DNA from: Ferdinandcohnia sp036962685
GTDB lineage: Bacteria; Bacillota; Bacilli; Bacillales; Bacillaceae_L
NCBI RefSeq assembly: GCF_036962685.1
Contig: NZ_JBALOP010000016.1
Location: forward strand, 9,416 to 73,415
DNA length: 64,000 nt
Reading direction: 5' to 3'
The first letter of the stretch is position 1. Every line of letters begins with the position of its first letter. A model generated the notes under the pieces. That model was not told where the DNA came from and ran no database searches. It was given only the letters and a program-made list of their open reading frames with translations. A program made the position numbers and the translations under genes. Below are positions 26,662 to 34,699 of this stretch, piece after piece.

Positions 26662-27492
26662 TTATTTTTTACGACTACGTACGATAAATTTATCGGATTT
26701 GTTTGTCTTCTTACGAGTTTTCGCACCAAGAGTAGGTTTGCCCCATGGAGTCATAGGAGATTTACGTCCGATAGGTGCTTTACCTTCACCACCACCGTGT
26801 GGGTGATCGTTAGGGTTCATTACAGATCCACGAACTGTTGGGCGCTTGCCTAACCAGCGTGAACGTCCTGCTTTACCAATGTTAACTAGTTCATGTTGTT
26901 CGTTACCCACTTGACCTACAGTTGCGCGGCAAGTAGCTAGGATCATGCGAACTTCACCTGAATTTAAACGAACTAATACATATTTACCTTCTTTACCAAG
27001 TACTTGTGCAGAAGTACCAGCTGAACGAACTAATTGTCCACCTTTACCAGGTTTTAATTCGATGTTGTGTACTACTGTACCTACTGGAATATTTGCTAAT
27101 GGAAGAGCGTTACCTATTTTAATGTCAGCTTCAGAACCTGACACTACCTCCATACCTACTTTTAGGTTTTTTGGAGCAATAATGTAGCGTTTTTCTCCAT
27201 CTGCATAGTTAATTAATGCAATGTTCGCTGAACGGTTTGGATCGTATTCGATTGTAGCAACGCGTCCTGGTATACCATCTTTTTCACGTTTAAAGTCAAT
27301 TACACGATATTGACGTTTGTGTCCGCCAGCTTGATGACGTACTGTGATTTTACCTTGGTTATTACGACCAGCTTTTTTGTGTAAAGGTGCAAGTAATGAT
27401 TTCTCGGGTCTGTCAGTAGTGATTTCAGCAAAATCAAGTGAAGTCATATTACGACGACCATTTGAGGTTGGTTTGTAATGTTTAATCGCCAT
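26662..27492 (-). CDS. rplB: 50S ribosomal protein L2 (uL2)
   Basis: 276 residues, needed for subunit joining and peptidyl transfer. AIKHYKPTSNGRRNMTSLDF, the SH3-like core and the tail VRGSVMNPNDHPHGGGEGKA, whose His is close to the catalytic centre, are all present. S10 operon between rplW and rpsS. Confidence 0.98.
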   Translation of the reverse strand: MAIKHYKPTSNGRRNMTSLDFAEITTDRPEKSLLAPLHKKAGRNNQGKITVRHQAGGHKRQYRVIDFKREKDGIPGRVATIEYDPNRSANIALINYADGEKRYIIAPKNLKVGMEVVSGSEADIKIGNALPLANIPVGTVVHNIELKPGKGGQLVRSAGTSAQVLGKEGKYVLVRLNSGEVRMILATCRATVGQVGNEQHELVNIGKAGRSRWLGKRPTVRGSVMNPNDHPHGGGEGKAPIGRKSPMTPWGKPTLGAKTRKKTNKSDKFIVRSRKK

Positions 27493-27518
27493 CTCTATTT
27501 CCCTCCTTCTCTATAAAA

Positions 27519-27806
27519 TTAAACTTCAAAGAATTCGATTTCTTTGCTGTCTTCAGTTAATTTAACGATAGCTTTTCTGCGTCGATTTGTATATCCACTG
27601 TAACGTCCTACACGCTTGAACTTACCTTTGTAGTTCATGATGTTTACTTTTTCAACCTTCACACCGAAAATTTGCTCAATCGCATCTTTAACTTCAGTTT
27701 TGTTAGATTTCACGTCTACATCAAATGTGTATTTCTTTTCAGCCATTAGGTCTGATGAACGTTCAGTAATAACAGGGCTCTTAATAATATCACGAGGATC
27801 TTTCAT
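27519..27806 (-). CDS. rplW: 50S ribosomal protein L23 (uL23)
   Basis: 95 residues at the tunnel exit, the docking site for trigger factor and the signal recognition particle. DPRDIIKSPVITERSSDL and NYKGKFKRVGRYSGYTNRRR are typical. Its start overlaps the rplD stop by one base. Confidence 0.97.
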   Translation of the reverse strand: MKDPRDIIKSPVITERSSDLMAEKKYTFDVDVKSNKTEVKDAIEQIFGVKVEKVNIMNYKGKFKRVGRYSGYTNRRRKAIVKLTEDSKEIEFFEV

Positions 27807-28429
27807 TATGCGAGCACCTCCTCTACTTTTTCCACCGCAGCTTTAGTAATCACAAGCTTATCATGGTTAAGAACATCAAGAACACTTACTCCATTTGCAG
27901 TAACTACTGTTACTCCTTGGATATTACGTGCTGAAAGTTCTACTGCTTCGTTTACATCAGCAGTAACGATTAACGCTTTGCGCTCAACGTTTAAACCTTT
28001 CAGTACCGCAACCATGTCTTTAGTTTTAGGAGTTTCTAATACTAGATTGTCTAATACTAGAATGTTTTCCTCTAATACCTTAGTAGATAATGCTGATTTG
28101 ATTGCTAAACGGCGTACTTTTTTAGGTAATTTGTAGCTATAGCTTCTTGGAGTTGGACCAAATACTGTTCCACCGCCGCGCCATTGTGGTGAACGAATTG
28201 AACCTTGACGAGCACGACCAGTACCCTTTTGACGCCATGGTTTACGTCCTCCGCCTGCTACTTCAGAACGAATCTTTGTTTTGTGTGTTCCTTGACGTAA
28301 GGAAGCTCTTTGCATGATAACTGCATCGAATAAAACTTGTTGATTTGGTTCCACGCCGAATACAGAATCGTTTAACTCGATTTCTCCAACAGCTGAACCA
28401 GTTTGGTTATACAATGATACTTTAGGCAT
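27806..28429 (-). CDS. rplD: 50S ribosomal protein L4 (uL4)
   Basis: 207 residues. The extended loop QKGTGRARQGSIRSPQWRGG reaches the tunnel constriction. VSLYNQTGSAVGEIELND is a typical Bacillus N-terminus. In E. coli L4 represses the S10 operon; in Bacillus this is not established. S10 operon between rplC and rplW. Confidence 0.98.
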   Translation of the reverse strand: MPKVSLYNQTGSAVGEIELNDSVFGVEPNQQVLFDAVIMQRASLRQGTHKTKIRSEVAGGGRKPWRQKGTGRARQGSIRSPQWRGGGTVFGPTPRSYSYKLPKKVRRLAIKSALSTKVLEENILVLDNLVLETPKTKDMVAVLKGLNVERKALIVTADVNEAVELSARNIQGVTVVTANGVSVLDVLNHDKLVITKAAVEKVEEVLA

Positions 28430-28453
28430 TCAAATGTCCTCCTTTCTGTTAAA

Positions 28454-29083
28454 TTATTTCGCTTTAACAGCTTTCTTTACTGTAATAACAGATTTTCTCG
28501 CACCAGGTACATTACCTTTTACTAGAAGAAGATTACGCTCTGTATCTACTTTCACGATTTCTAAGTTTTGTACTGTGATACGTTCTCCACCCATACGACC
28601 AGGTAGAAGTTTGTTTTTGAATACACGGTTTGGAGCTACAGGTCCCATTGAACCAGGACGACGGTGATAACGAGAACCGTGAGACATAGGTCCACGAGAT
28701 TGTCCGTGTCGCTTGATCGCACCTTGGAATCCTTTACCTTTTGATTTTCCTGTTACATCAACAATATCTCCTTCAGCGAAGATATCAACTTTGACTTCCT
28801 GACCAACTTCAAACTCATCTAAGTTAACTCCGCGTAATTCGCGAACGAAGCGCTTAGGTGCAGTGTTTGCTTTTGATGCATGACCCTTTTCAGGTTTGTT
28901 TGAAAGCTTTTCTCTTTTATCTTCGAAACCGATTTGAACAGCTTCGTATCCATCAGTTTCAACTGATTTCTTTTGAAGAACTACGTTTGGAGAAGCTTCA
29001 ATTACAGTTACAGGGATTAGCTCACCGTTACCTACGAATACTTGAGTCATACCAATTTTTCTTCCTAAGATTCCTTTGGTCAT
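28454..29083 (-). CDS. rplC: 50S ribosomal protein L3 (uL3)
   Basis: 209 residues, one of the first assembly proteins, with a loop near the peptidyl-transferase centre. TKGILGRKIGMTQVF and HGSRYHRRPGSMG are diagnostic. S10 operon, 43 bases after rpsJ. Confidence 0.98.
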   Translation of the reverse strand: MTKGILGRKIGMTQVFVGNGELIPVTVIEASPNVVLQKKSVETDGYEAVQIGFEDKREKLSNKPEKGHASKANTAPKRFVRELRGVNLDEFEVGQEVKVDIFAEGDIVDVTGKSKGKGFQGAIKRHGQSRGPMSHGSRYHRRPGSMGPVAPNRVFKNKLLPGRMGGERITVQNLEIVKVDTERNLLLVKGNVPGARKSVITVKKAVKAK

Positions 29084-29126
29084 TAGTCACACCTCCTATA
29101 ATATTTACAATTTATCTCATTTTAAA

Positions 29127-29435
29127 TTAAAGTTTGATTTCAATGTCAACACCAGATGGTAAATCTAAACGCATTAATGAATCAACTGTTTGTGGTGTTG
29201 GGTTAATGATGTCGATTAAGCGTTTGTGCGTACGCATTTCGAATTGTTCACGAGAGTCTTTGTACTTGTGAACAGCACGAAGAATCGTATAAACAGACTT
29301 CTCAGTTGGAAGTGGGATTGGACCAGAAACTGCCGCACCTGAACGTTTTGCTGTCTCTACGATTTTTTCTGCAGATTGATCAAGAATTCTGTGATCATAT
29401 GCTTTTAAACGAATACGAATTTTTTGTTTTGCCAT
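29127..29435 (-). CDS. rpsJ: 30S ribosomal protein S10 (uS10) / NusE
   Basis: 102 residues. Besides its place in the 30S head it binds NusG and NusB in transcription-translation coupling and antitermination. KIRIRLKAYDHRILDQSAE and HKRLIDIINPTPQTVDSLM are typical. First gene of the S10 operon, behind two good promoters. The ybaC gene found between tufA and rpsJ in B. subtilis is absent. Confidence 0.98.
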   Translation of the reverse strand: MAKQKIRIRLKAYDHRILDQSAEKIVETAKRSGAAVSGPIPLPTEKSVYTILRAVHKYKDSREQFEMRTHKRLIDIINPTPQTVDSLMRLDLPSGVDIEIKL

Positions 29436-29568
29436 TATTTTCCCTCCTTTTTCGCCTACTTTTTAAAATAGACCTTCTCCGTGGAAATTTCCTTACACTC
29501 GCCATGGCAAAGCGGCCGGGTGTATCAGCAACCTTCCACATCATCGCAGTCAAAGACCAACATTGTCT

Positions 29569-29597
29569 ATTATATAGAAACCAAATACGAAATGCAA
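29569..29597 (-). promoter_or_regulatory. S10 operon promoter, proximal
   Basis: On the minus strand TTGCAT (29592-29597), 17-base spacer, TATAAT (29569-29574). The transcript would have a leader of roughly 130 bases before rpsJ. Confidence 0.75.
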
Positions 29598-29637
29598 CAT
29601 AAATCTTCGTTTTATGCATGTCTTTCGCACTTTTTCA

Positions 29638-29666
29638 ATTATACACACCATGGATAGACATTTCAA
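29638..29666 (-). promoter_or_regulatory. S10 operon promoter, distal
   Basis: On the minus strand TTGAAA (29661-29666), 17-base spacer, TATAAT (29638-29643). It lies 69 bases upstream of the second promoter. Together they sit in the 364-base gene-free interval between tuf and rpsJ. Confidence 0.75.
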
Positions 29667-29747
29667 CAAAAGTCCCAATTTATTTTTGCGTTAGATTCTG
29701 GAAATTAATCTATTTCAATTTCTGCAAAGTTTCTTCTATTATATAGA

Positions 29748-29784
29748 GCACAAAAAAACAGGCGGGATTATCCGCCTGTTTTAT
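29748..29784 (-). terminator. Rho-independent terminator after tuf
   Basis: On the minus strand AAAACAGGCGG and CCGCCTGTTTT form a perfect stem around ATAATC, followed by a T run. It separates the str and S10 operons. Confidence 0.92.
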
Positions 29785-29799
29785 AAACACTTATCGTTA

Positions 29800-30990
29800 T
29801 TACTCTTGGATTGTAGCAACAACGCCAGCGCCTACTGTACGTCCACCTTCACGAATAGAGAACTTAGTTCCTTCTTCGATCGCAACTGAAGCGATTAGTT
29901 CAACAGTCATTTCGATGTTGTCACCAGGCATTACCATTTCTACGCCTTCTGGAAGATTACAAATTCCAGTTACATCAGTTGTACGGAAGTAGAACTGAGG
30001 ACGGTAGTTTGAGAAGAATGGAGTATGACGTCCACCTTCTTCTTTTGATAAAACGTAAACTTCAGCTTTGAACTTTGTGTGTGGCTTGATTGTACCTGGT
30101 TTAGCAAGTACTTGACCACGTTGGATATCATCACGAGAAACACCACGAAGTAGTGCACCAATGTTGTCACCAGCTTCAGCAAAATCAAGAAGCTTACGGA
30201 ACATTTCAACACCTGTTACAGTAGTTGTTTTTGGCTCTTCAGTTAAACCGATGATTTCAACAACTTCACCAACTTTAACTTGTCCACGCTCAACACGACC
30301 TGTAGCAACAGTACCACGACCAGTGATTGAGAATACGTCCTCAACTGGCATCATGAATGGCTTTTCAGTGTCACGTTGTGGAGTTGGAACATATTCGTCA
30401 ACAGCAGCCATTAATTCAATAACTTTTTCTTCCCACTCAGGCTCACCTTCTAGAGCTTTAAGAGCAGAACCTTTGATTACTGGTACATCGTCACCAGGGA
30501 ATTCGTATTCAGAAAGAAGGTCACGAACTTCCATTTCTACTAATTCTAATAATTCTTCATCGTCTACCATGTCACATTTGTTCATGAATACAACTAGGTA
30601 AGGAACACCTACTTGACGAGAAAGAAGGATGTGCTCACGAGTTTGTGGCATTGGGCCATCAGCAGCAGATACTACTAAGATACCACCGTCCATTTGAGCA
30701 GCACCAGTGATCATGTTTTTAACATAGTCAGCATGTCCTGGGCAGTCAACGTGTGCATAGTGACGGTTTTCAGTTTCGTACTCAACGTGTGAAGTTGAGA
30801 TTGTGATTCCACGCTCACGCTCTTCAGGCGCTCCATCAATTTGGTCATAACCCATTGCTGCGCCTTTTCCGCTTCTTTTAGCAAGAACAGTAGTGATAGC
30901 AGCTGTTAAAGTAGTTTTACCATGGTCAACGTGTCCAATTGTACCAATATTAGCATGTGGTTTCGAACGGTCAAATTTCTCTTTTCCCAT
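29800..30990 (-). CDS. tuf: Elongation factor Tu
   Basis: 396 residues, the GTPase that brings aminoacyl-tRNA to the A site. G1 is GHVDHGKT, G3 DCPGHADY, G4 NKCDM; domains 2 and 3 follow. The start at 30990 (MGKEKFDRSKPH) has AAGGAGG about 8 bases upstream; the longer open frame would begin inside that site. Last gene of the str operon, closed by a strong terminator. Confidence 0.99.
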   Translation of the reverse strand: MGKEKFDRSKPHANIGTIGHVDHGKTTLTAAITTVLAKRSGKGAAMGYDQIDGAPEERERGITISTSHVEYETENRHYAHVDCPGHADYVKNMITGAAQMDGGILVVSAADGPMPQTREHILLSRQVGVPYLVVFMNKCDMVDDEELLELVEMEVRDLLSEYEFPGDDVPVIKGSALKALEGEPEWEEKVIELMAAVDEYVPTPQRDTEKPFMMPVEDVFSITGRGTVATGRVERGQVKVGEVVEIIGLTEEPKTTTVTGVEMFRKLLDFAEAGDNIGALLRGVSRDDIQRGQVLAKPGTIKPHTKFKAEVYVLSKEEGGRHTPFFSNYRPQFYFRTTDVTGICNLPEGVEMVMPGDNIEMTVELIASVAIEEGTKFSIREGGRTVGAGVVATIQE

Positions 30991-31041
30991 TTGAAAAGCC
31001 TCCTTAAGTATCATTTATTTTAATATTAAGTATGATATCCC

Positions 31042-31065
31042 GAAAGTGGGGTTGTCCCCACTTTC
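31042..31065 (-). other. Perfect 10-base hairpin between fusA and tuf
   Basis: GAAAGTGGGG and CCCCACTTTC pair around a 4-base loop. No U tract follows in the direction of transcription, so it is not a simple terminator. It may be an RNA processing or stability element that sets tuf apart from fusA in expression. Confidence 0.55.
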
Positions 31066-31110
31066 AAGGCCTACATAAGTAGTTATACTTGATGTAAAGG
31101 CGAAAATCAA

Positions 31111-33189
31111 TTATTCACCTTTATTTTTTTTGATAATTTCTTCAGAAATTGATTTTGGTACTTCTTCGTAGTGATCGAAGTGCATAGTGAATACTCCACG
31201 ACCTTGTGTGTTAGAACGTAAAGAAGTAGCATAACCAAACATTTCAGATAGTGGAACCATCGCACGTACTACTTGTGCATTACCGCGAGCTTCCATACCT
31301 TCAACGCGTCCACGACGAGAAGTGATACCACCCATAATGTCACCCATGTATTCTTCAGGAATAACAACTTCAACCTTCATTACAGGCTCAAGAATAACTG
31401 GTTGACATTTTGATGCAGCGTTTTTAAGAGCCATAGATGCAGCAATCTTAAACGCCATTTCACTGGAGTCAACATCATGGTATGATCCATCATAAAGTCT
31501 AGCTTTGATATCTACTAAAGGATAACCAGCTAGAACCCCTCTATCAAGAGCATCTTCTAGACCAGCTTGTACAGCAGGGATGTATTCACGTGGTACTACC
31601 CCACCAACAATTCCGTTTTCAAATTCGAAGCCTTTTCCTTCTTCGTTTGGTGAGAATTCAATCCAAACGTGTCCGTATTGTCCGCGTCCACCTGATTGAC
31701 GAGCGAATTTACCTTCAACCTGTGCAGATTGACGGAATGTTTCACGGTACGCAACCTGTGGAGCACCAACGTTTGCTTCTACTTTGAACTCACGCTTCAT
31801 ACGGTCAACTAGTACGTCTAGGTGTAACTCACCCATACCAGCAATGATCGTTTGACCTGTCTCTTGGTCAGTGTGTGCTCTGAATGTTGGATCTTCTTCT
31901 TGAAGCTTTTGTAAAGCTGTAGACATTTTGTCTTGGTCAGCTTTTGATTTAGGCTCAACAGAAAGTTGAATAACTGGCTCTGGGAATGTCATGGATTCAA
32001 GAATTACGTTATCCTTTTCATCACATAGTGTATCACCAGTTGTTGTATCTTTTAATCCTACAGCTGCAGCGATGTCACCAGCATAAACAGTTGAGATTTC
32101 CTCACGGTGGTTCGCATGCATTTGAAGGATACGTCCGATACGCTCACGCTTTCCTTTAGTTGAGTTCTTAACGTATGATCCAGAGTTTAAAGTACCTGAA
32201 TACACACGGAAGAATGTTAATTTACCTACATAAGGGTCAGTCATTACTTTAAACGCAAGAGCTGAGAATGGCTCACTGTCGTCTGAATGACGTTCAATAT
32301 CTTCCCCAGTATCTGCATCATGACCTGAAATTGATGCTACATCTGTAGGAGCTGGAAGATAATCAATTACTGCATCAAGCATTTTTTGAACACCTTTGTT
32401 CTTAAATGCAGTACCACACATAACAGGGTAGAATTCAACCGAAAGTGTAGCAGTACGAATTGCTTTTTTCAATTCCTCGTTAGAGATTTCTTCTCCGCCA
32501 AGGTATCTTTCCATTAAATCTTCATCTAATTCCGCTACAGCTTCTACAAGCTTTTCACGGTATTCATTTGCTTGGTCTAGATATTCTTCAGGAATTTCTC
32601 CTTCTTCAACATCAGTACCTAAGTCATTACCATAGAATGTTGCAGTCATTTCAACAAGGTCAATAATACCTCTGAATTGATCTTCCGCACCAATCGGTAA
32701 TTGAATTGGGTGTGCATTCGCTTGCAGACGGTCATGAAGTGTACCAACAGAATATAAGAAGTCAGCACCAATCTTGTCCATTTTGTTTACGAATACAGCA
32801 CGTGGAACTCCGTAAGTTGTAGCTTGTCGCCAAACTGTTTCAGTTTGCGGCTCAACTCCAGACTGTGCATCAAGAACAGTTACAGCACCATCAAGTACAC
32901 GAAGTGAACGTTCAACCTCAACTGTGAAGTCTACGTGTCCCGGTGTGTCGATGATGTTAACGCGGTGACCCTTCCATGATGCAGTTGTAGCTGCAGATGT
33001 AATTGTGATACCACGCTCTTGTTCTTGCTCCATCCAGTCCATTTGAGACGCACCTTCATGAGTTTCACCAAGTTTGTGAATTTTACCAGTGTAATAAAGA
33101 ATACGCTCAGTAGTTGTTGTTTTACCAGCATCGATGTGTGCCATGATACCAATATTACGAGTGTTTTCTAAGGAGAACTCTCTTGCCAT
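31111..33189 (-). CDS. fusA: Elongation factor G
   Basis: 692 residues, the translocation GTPase. G1 is AHIDAGKTTTTERIL, G3 DTPGHVDF, G4 NKMDK; domains II to V follow, with the long domain IV. No sign of a fusidic-acid-resistance duplication. Str operon between rpsG and tuf. Confidence 0.99.
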   Translation of the reverse strand: MAREFSLENTRNIGIMAHIDAGKTTTTERILYYTGKIHKLGETHEGASQMDWMEQEQERGITITSAATTASWKGHRVNIIDTPGHVDFTVEVERSLRVLDGAVTVLDAQSGVEPQTETVWRQATTYGVPRAVFVNKMDKIGADFLYSVGTLHDRLQANAHPIQLPIGAEDQFRGIIDLVEMTATFYGNDLGTDVEEGEIPEEYLDQANEYREKLVEAVAELDEDLMERYLGGEEISNEELKKAIRTATLSVEFYPVMCGTAFKNKGVQKMLDAVIDYLPAPTDVASISGHDADTGEDIERHSDDSEPFSALAFKVMTDPYVGKLTFFRVYSGTLNSGSYVKNSTKGKRERIGRILQMHANHREEISTVYAGDIAAAVGLKDTTTGDTLCDEKDNVILESMTFPEPVIQLSVEPKSKADQDKMSTALQKLQEEDPTFRAHTDQETGQTIIAGMGELHLDVLVDRMKREFKVEANVGAPQVAYRETFRQSAQVEGKFARQSGGRGQYGHVWIEFSPNEEGKGFEFENGIVGGVVPREYIPAVQAGLEDALDRGVLAGYPLVDIKARLYDGSYHDVDSSEMAFKIAASMALKNAASKCQPVILEPVMKVEVVIPEEYMGDIMGGITSRRGRVEGMEARGNAQVVRAMVPLSEMFGYATSLRSNTQGRGVFTMHFDHYEEVPKSISEEIIKKNKGE

Positions 33190-33241
33190 TTGGGTCTTTC
33201 TCCTTCCTATGAGTAAGTATGGATTTTTTATTGTAGTAATG

Positions 33242-33266
33242 GCTCTGTTAAATAGATTAACAGAGC
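33242..33266 (-). other. Hairpin between rpsG and fusA
   Basis: GCTCTGTTA and TAACAGAGC pair perfectly around 7 bases. No T run follows on the minus strand. Function unknown; possibly an RNA processing or stability element. Confidence 0.45.
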
Positions 33267-33273
33267 TCTTATT

Positions 33274-33744
33274 TTACCAACGGTAGTGAGCAAATGCTTT
33301 GTTTGCTTCTGCCATTTTGTGAGTATCTTCACGCTTCTTAACAGATGCACCAGAGTTGTTAGCTGCATCTAGGATTTCGTTAGCTAAACGCTCTTCCATC
33401 GTTTTTTCACCACGAAGACGAGAATAGTTTACTAACCAACGTAAACCTAAAGTAGTACGACGGTCTGGGCGAACTTCAACAGGAACTTGATAGTTTGCAC
33501 CACCTACACGACGTGCTTTTACTTCTAGGACAGGCATGATGTTTTTGATTGCTTGTTCAAACACTTCCATTGCATCTTTACCTGAACGTTGTTGAACTAA
33601 TTCAAACGCATTATATAAAATCGCTTGTGATTTACCTCTTTTTCCATCAACCATCATTTTGTTGATTAAACGAGTTACAAGCTTTGAATTGTAAATCGGA
33701 TCTGGTAATACATCTCTTTTAGCAACAGGTCCTTTACGAGGCAT
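33274..33744 (-). CDS. rpsG: 30S ribosomal protein S7 (uS7)
   Basis: 156 residues, the primary binder that nucleates the 30S head. PRKGPVAKRDVLPDPIYNSK and ARRVGGANYQVPVEVRPDRR are diagnostic. In E. coli S7 represses the str operon. Between rpsL and fusA. Confidence 0.98.
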   Translation of the reverse strand: MPRKGPVAKRDVLPDPIYNSKLVTRLINKMMVDGKRGKSQAILYNAFELVQQRSGKDAMEVFEQAIKNIMPVLEVKARRVGGANYQVPVEVRPDRRTTLGLRWLVNYSRLRGEKTMEERLANEILDAANNSGASVKKREDTHKMAEANKAFAHYRW

Positions 33745-33782
33745 TGATATTTCCTCCTTTCAGTCTTAAATATGTTAGTCTA

Positions 33783-34205
33783 TTATTTCTTAGCCGCTTT
33801 TGGTCTCTTAGTACCGTATTTAGAACGACTTTGCGCACGGTTATTAACACCAGCAGTATCTAGCGCACCACGAACGATGTGATAACGCACCCCTGGTAAG
33901 TCCTTAACACGTCCACCACGAATTAGTACAACACTGTGCTCTTGTAAGTTGTGACCAATTCCTGGGATGTAAGCAGTAACCTCAATTCCGTTTGTTAAAC
34001 GTACACGAGCATACTTACGAAGCGCCGAGTTCGGCTTCTTAGGAGTCATAGTACCAACACGAGTACAAACACCACGCTTTTGAGGTGAAGTAGTATTAGT
34101 TTGTGACTTTTTGAAGCTGTTATAACCTTTATTTAAAGCTGGAGAGTCTGAAGTTGAAACTTTTGTTTCACGACCCTTACGAATTAATTGGTTAATTGTA
34201 GGCAT
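33783..34205 (-). CDS. rpsL: 30S ribosomal protein S12 (uS12)
   Basis: 140 residues, in the decoding centre. The streptomycin-relevant loop TMTPKKPNSALRKYARVRL reads as the sensitive wild type, and GVRYHIVRGALDTAGV follows. The start at 34205 (MPTINQLIRKGR) has GGAGG upstream; the longer frame starts inside the leader. Str operon. Confidence 0.98.
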   Translation of the reverse strand: MPTINQLIRKGRETKVSTSDSPALNKGYNSFKKSQTNTTSPQKRGVCTRVGTMTPKKPNSALRKYARVRLTNGIEVTAYIPGIGHNLQEHSVVLIRGGRVKDLPGVRYHIVRGALDTAGVNNRAQSRSKYGTKRPKAAKK

Positions 34206-34310
34206 TATTTGTTTCCTCCCTTCCACTTTCTTTAAGACCACATATCCAGGTGGTTCATTTTTTTACAAAAAACAAAGTCTTTGTAGAACCTTTTTCCACA
34301 AAAACAGTTT

Positions 34311-34559
34311 TTAATTAATAATCGCCACAGTAGAAGCCCCTACTTCGATTCCGCAAGCTTTTCCGAGCTTCTTCATCGAATCAACCTTTGATATCGGAAT
34401 TTGTTGTTCTTCAGCCAATTGTAACACTTTATTAATTACACGGCGATCAGCATCTTCTGCTACAACAATTTCTAATACTTTATCGGTTTGTATTGCTTTT
34501 ACTGCTTGCTTAGTACCAATAATAATCTTCTTTGCCTGTAATACTTTTTCATAAGACAT
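34311..34559 (-). CDS. rplGB: L7Ae-family ribosomal protein (YbxF/RplGB type)
   Basis: 82 residues from the start at 34559 (MSYEKVLQAKK), behind TTTGGAGG. The L7Ae fold is shown by KIIIGTKQAVKAI, VVAEDADRRVINKVLQLAEE and the C-terminal VDSMKKLGKACGIEVGAS. Family members bind kink-turn RNA. B. subtilis YbxF binds K-turns and associates with the ribosome. It opens the str operon here as in B. subtilis. Confidence 0.92.
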   Translation of the reverse strand: MSYEKVLQAKKIIIGTKQAVKAIQTDKVLEIVVAEDADRRVINKVLQLAEEQQIPISKVDSMKKLGKACGIEVGASTVAIIN

Positions 34560-34603
34560 ATAAAATATCCTCCAAAGTAACAGGTTTAAGGAGCACCTTA
34601 GAT

Positions 34604-34632
34604 ATATTAACACCCTAAGAGAAGGATGTCAA
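34604..34632 (-). promoter_or_regulatory. Promoter of the str operon
   Basis: On the minus strand TTGACA (34627-34632), 17-base spacer, TAATAT (34604-34609), about 45 bases before the L7Ae-type gene. It lets rpsL-rpsG-fusA-tuf be expressed apart from rpoBC. Confidence 0.75.
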
Positions 34633-34699
34633 CCACAAGTAAATAAAATTATTTTGCTCGTAGTAGACATCCAATATCTTAGATATGCTCTTCTAACCT

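Noticed and set aside
30161..30601. 146-codon plus-strand frame opposite tuf
   Set aside because: Typical antisense shadow of a highly expressed gene with biased codons.
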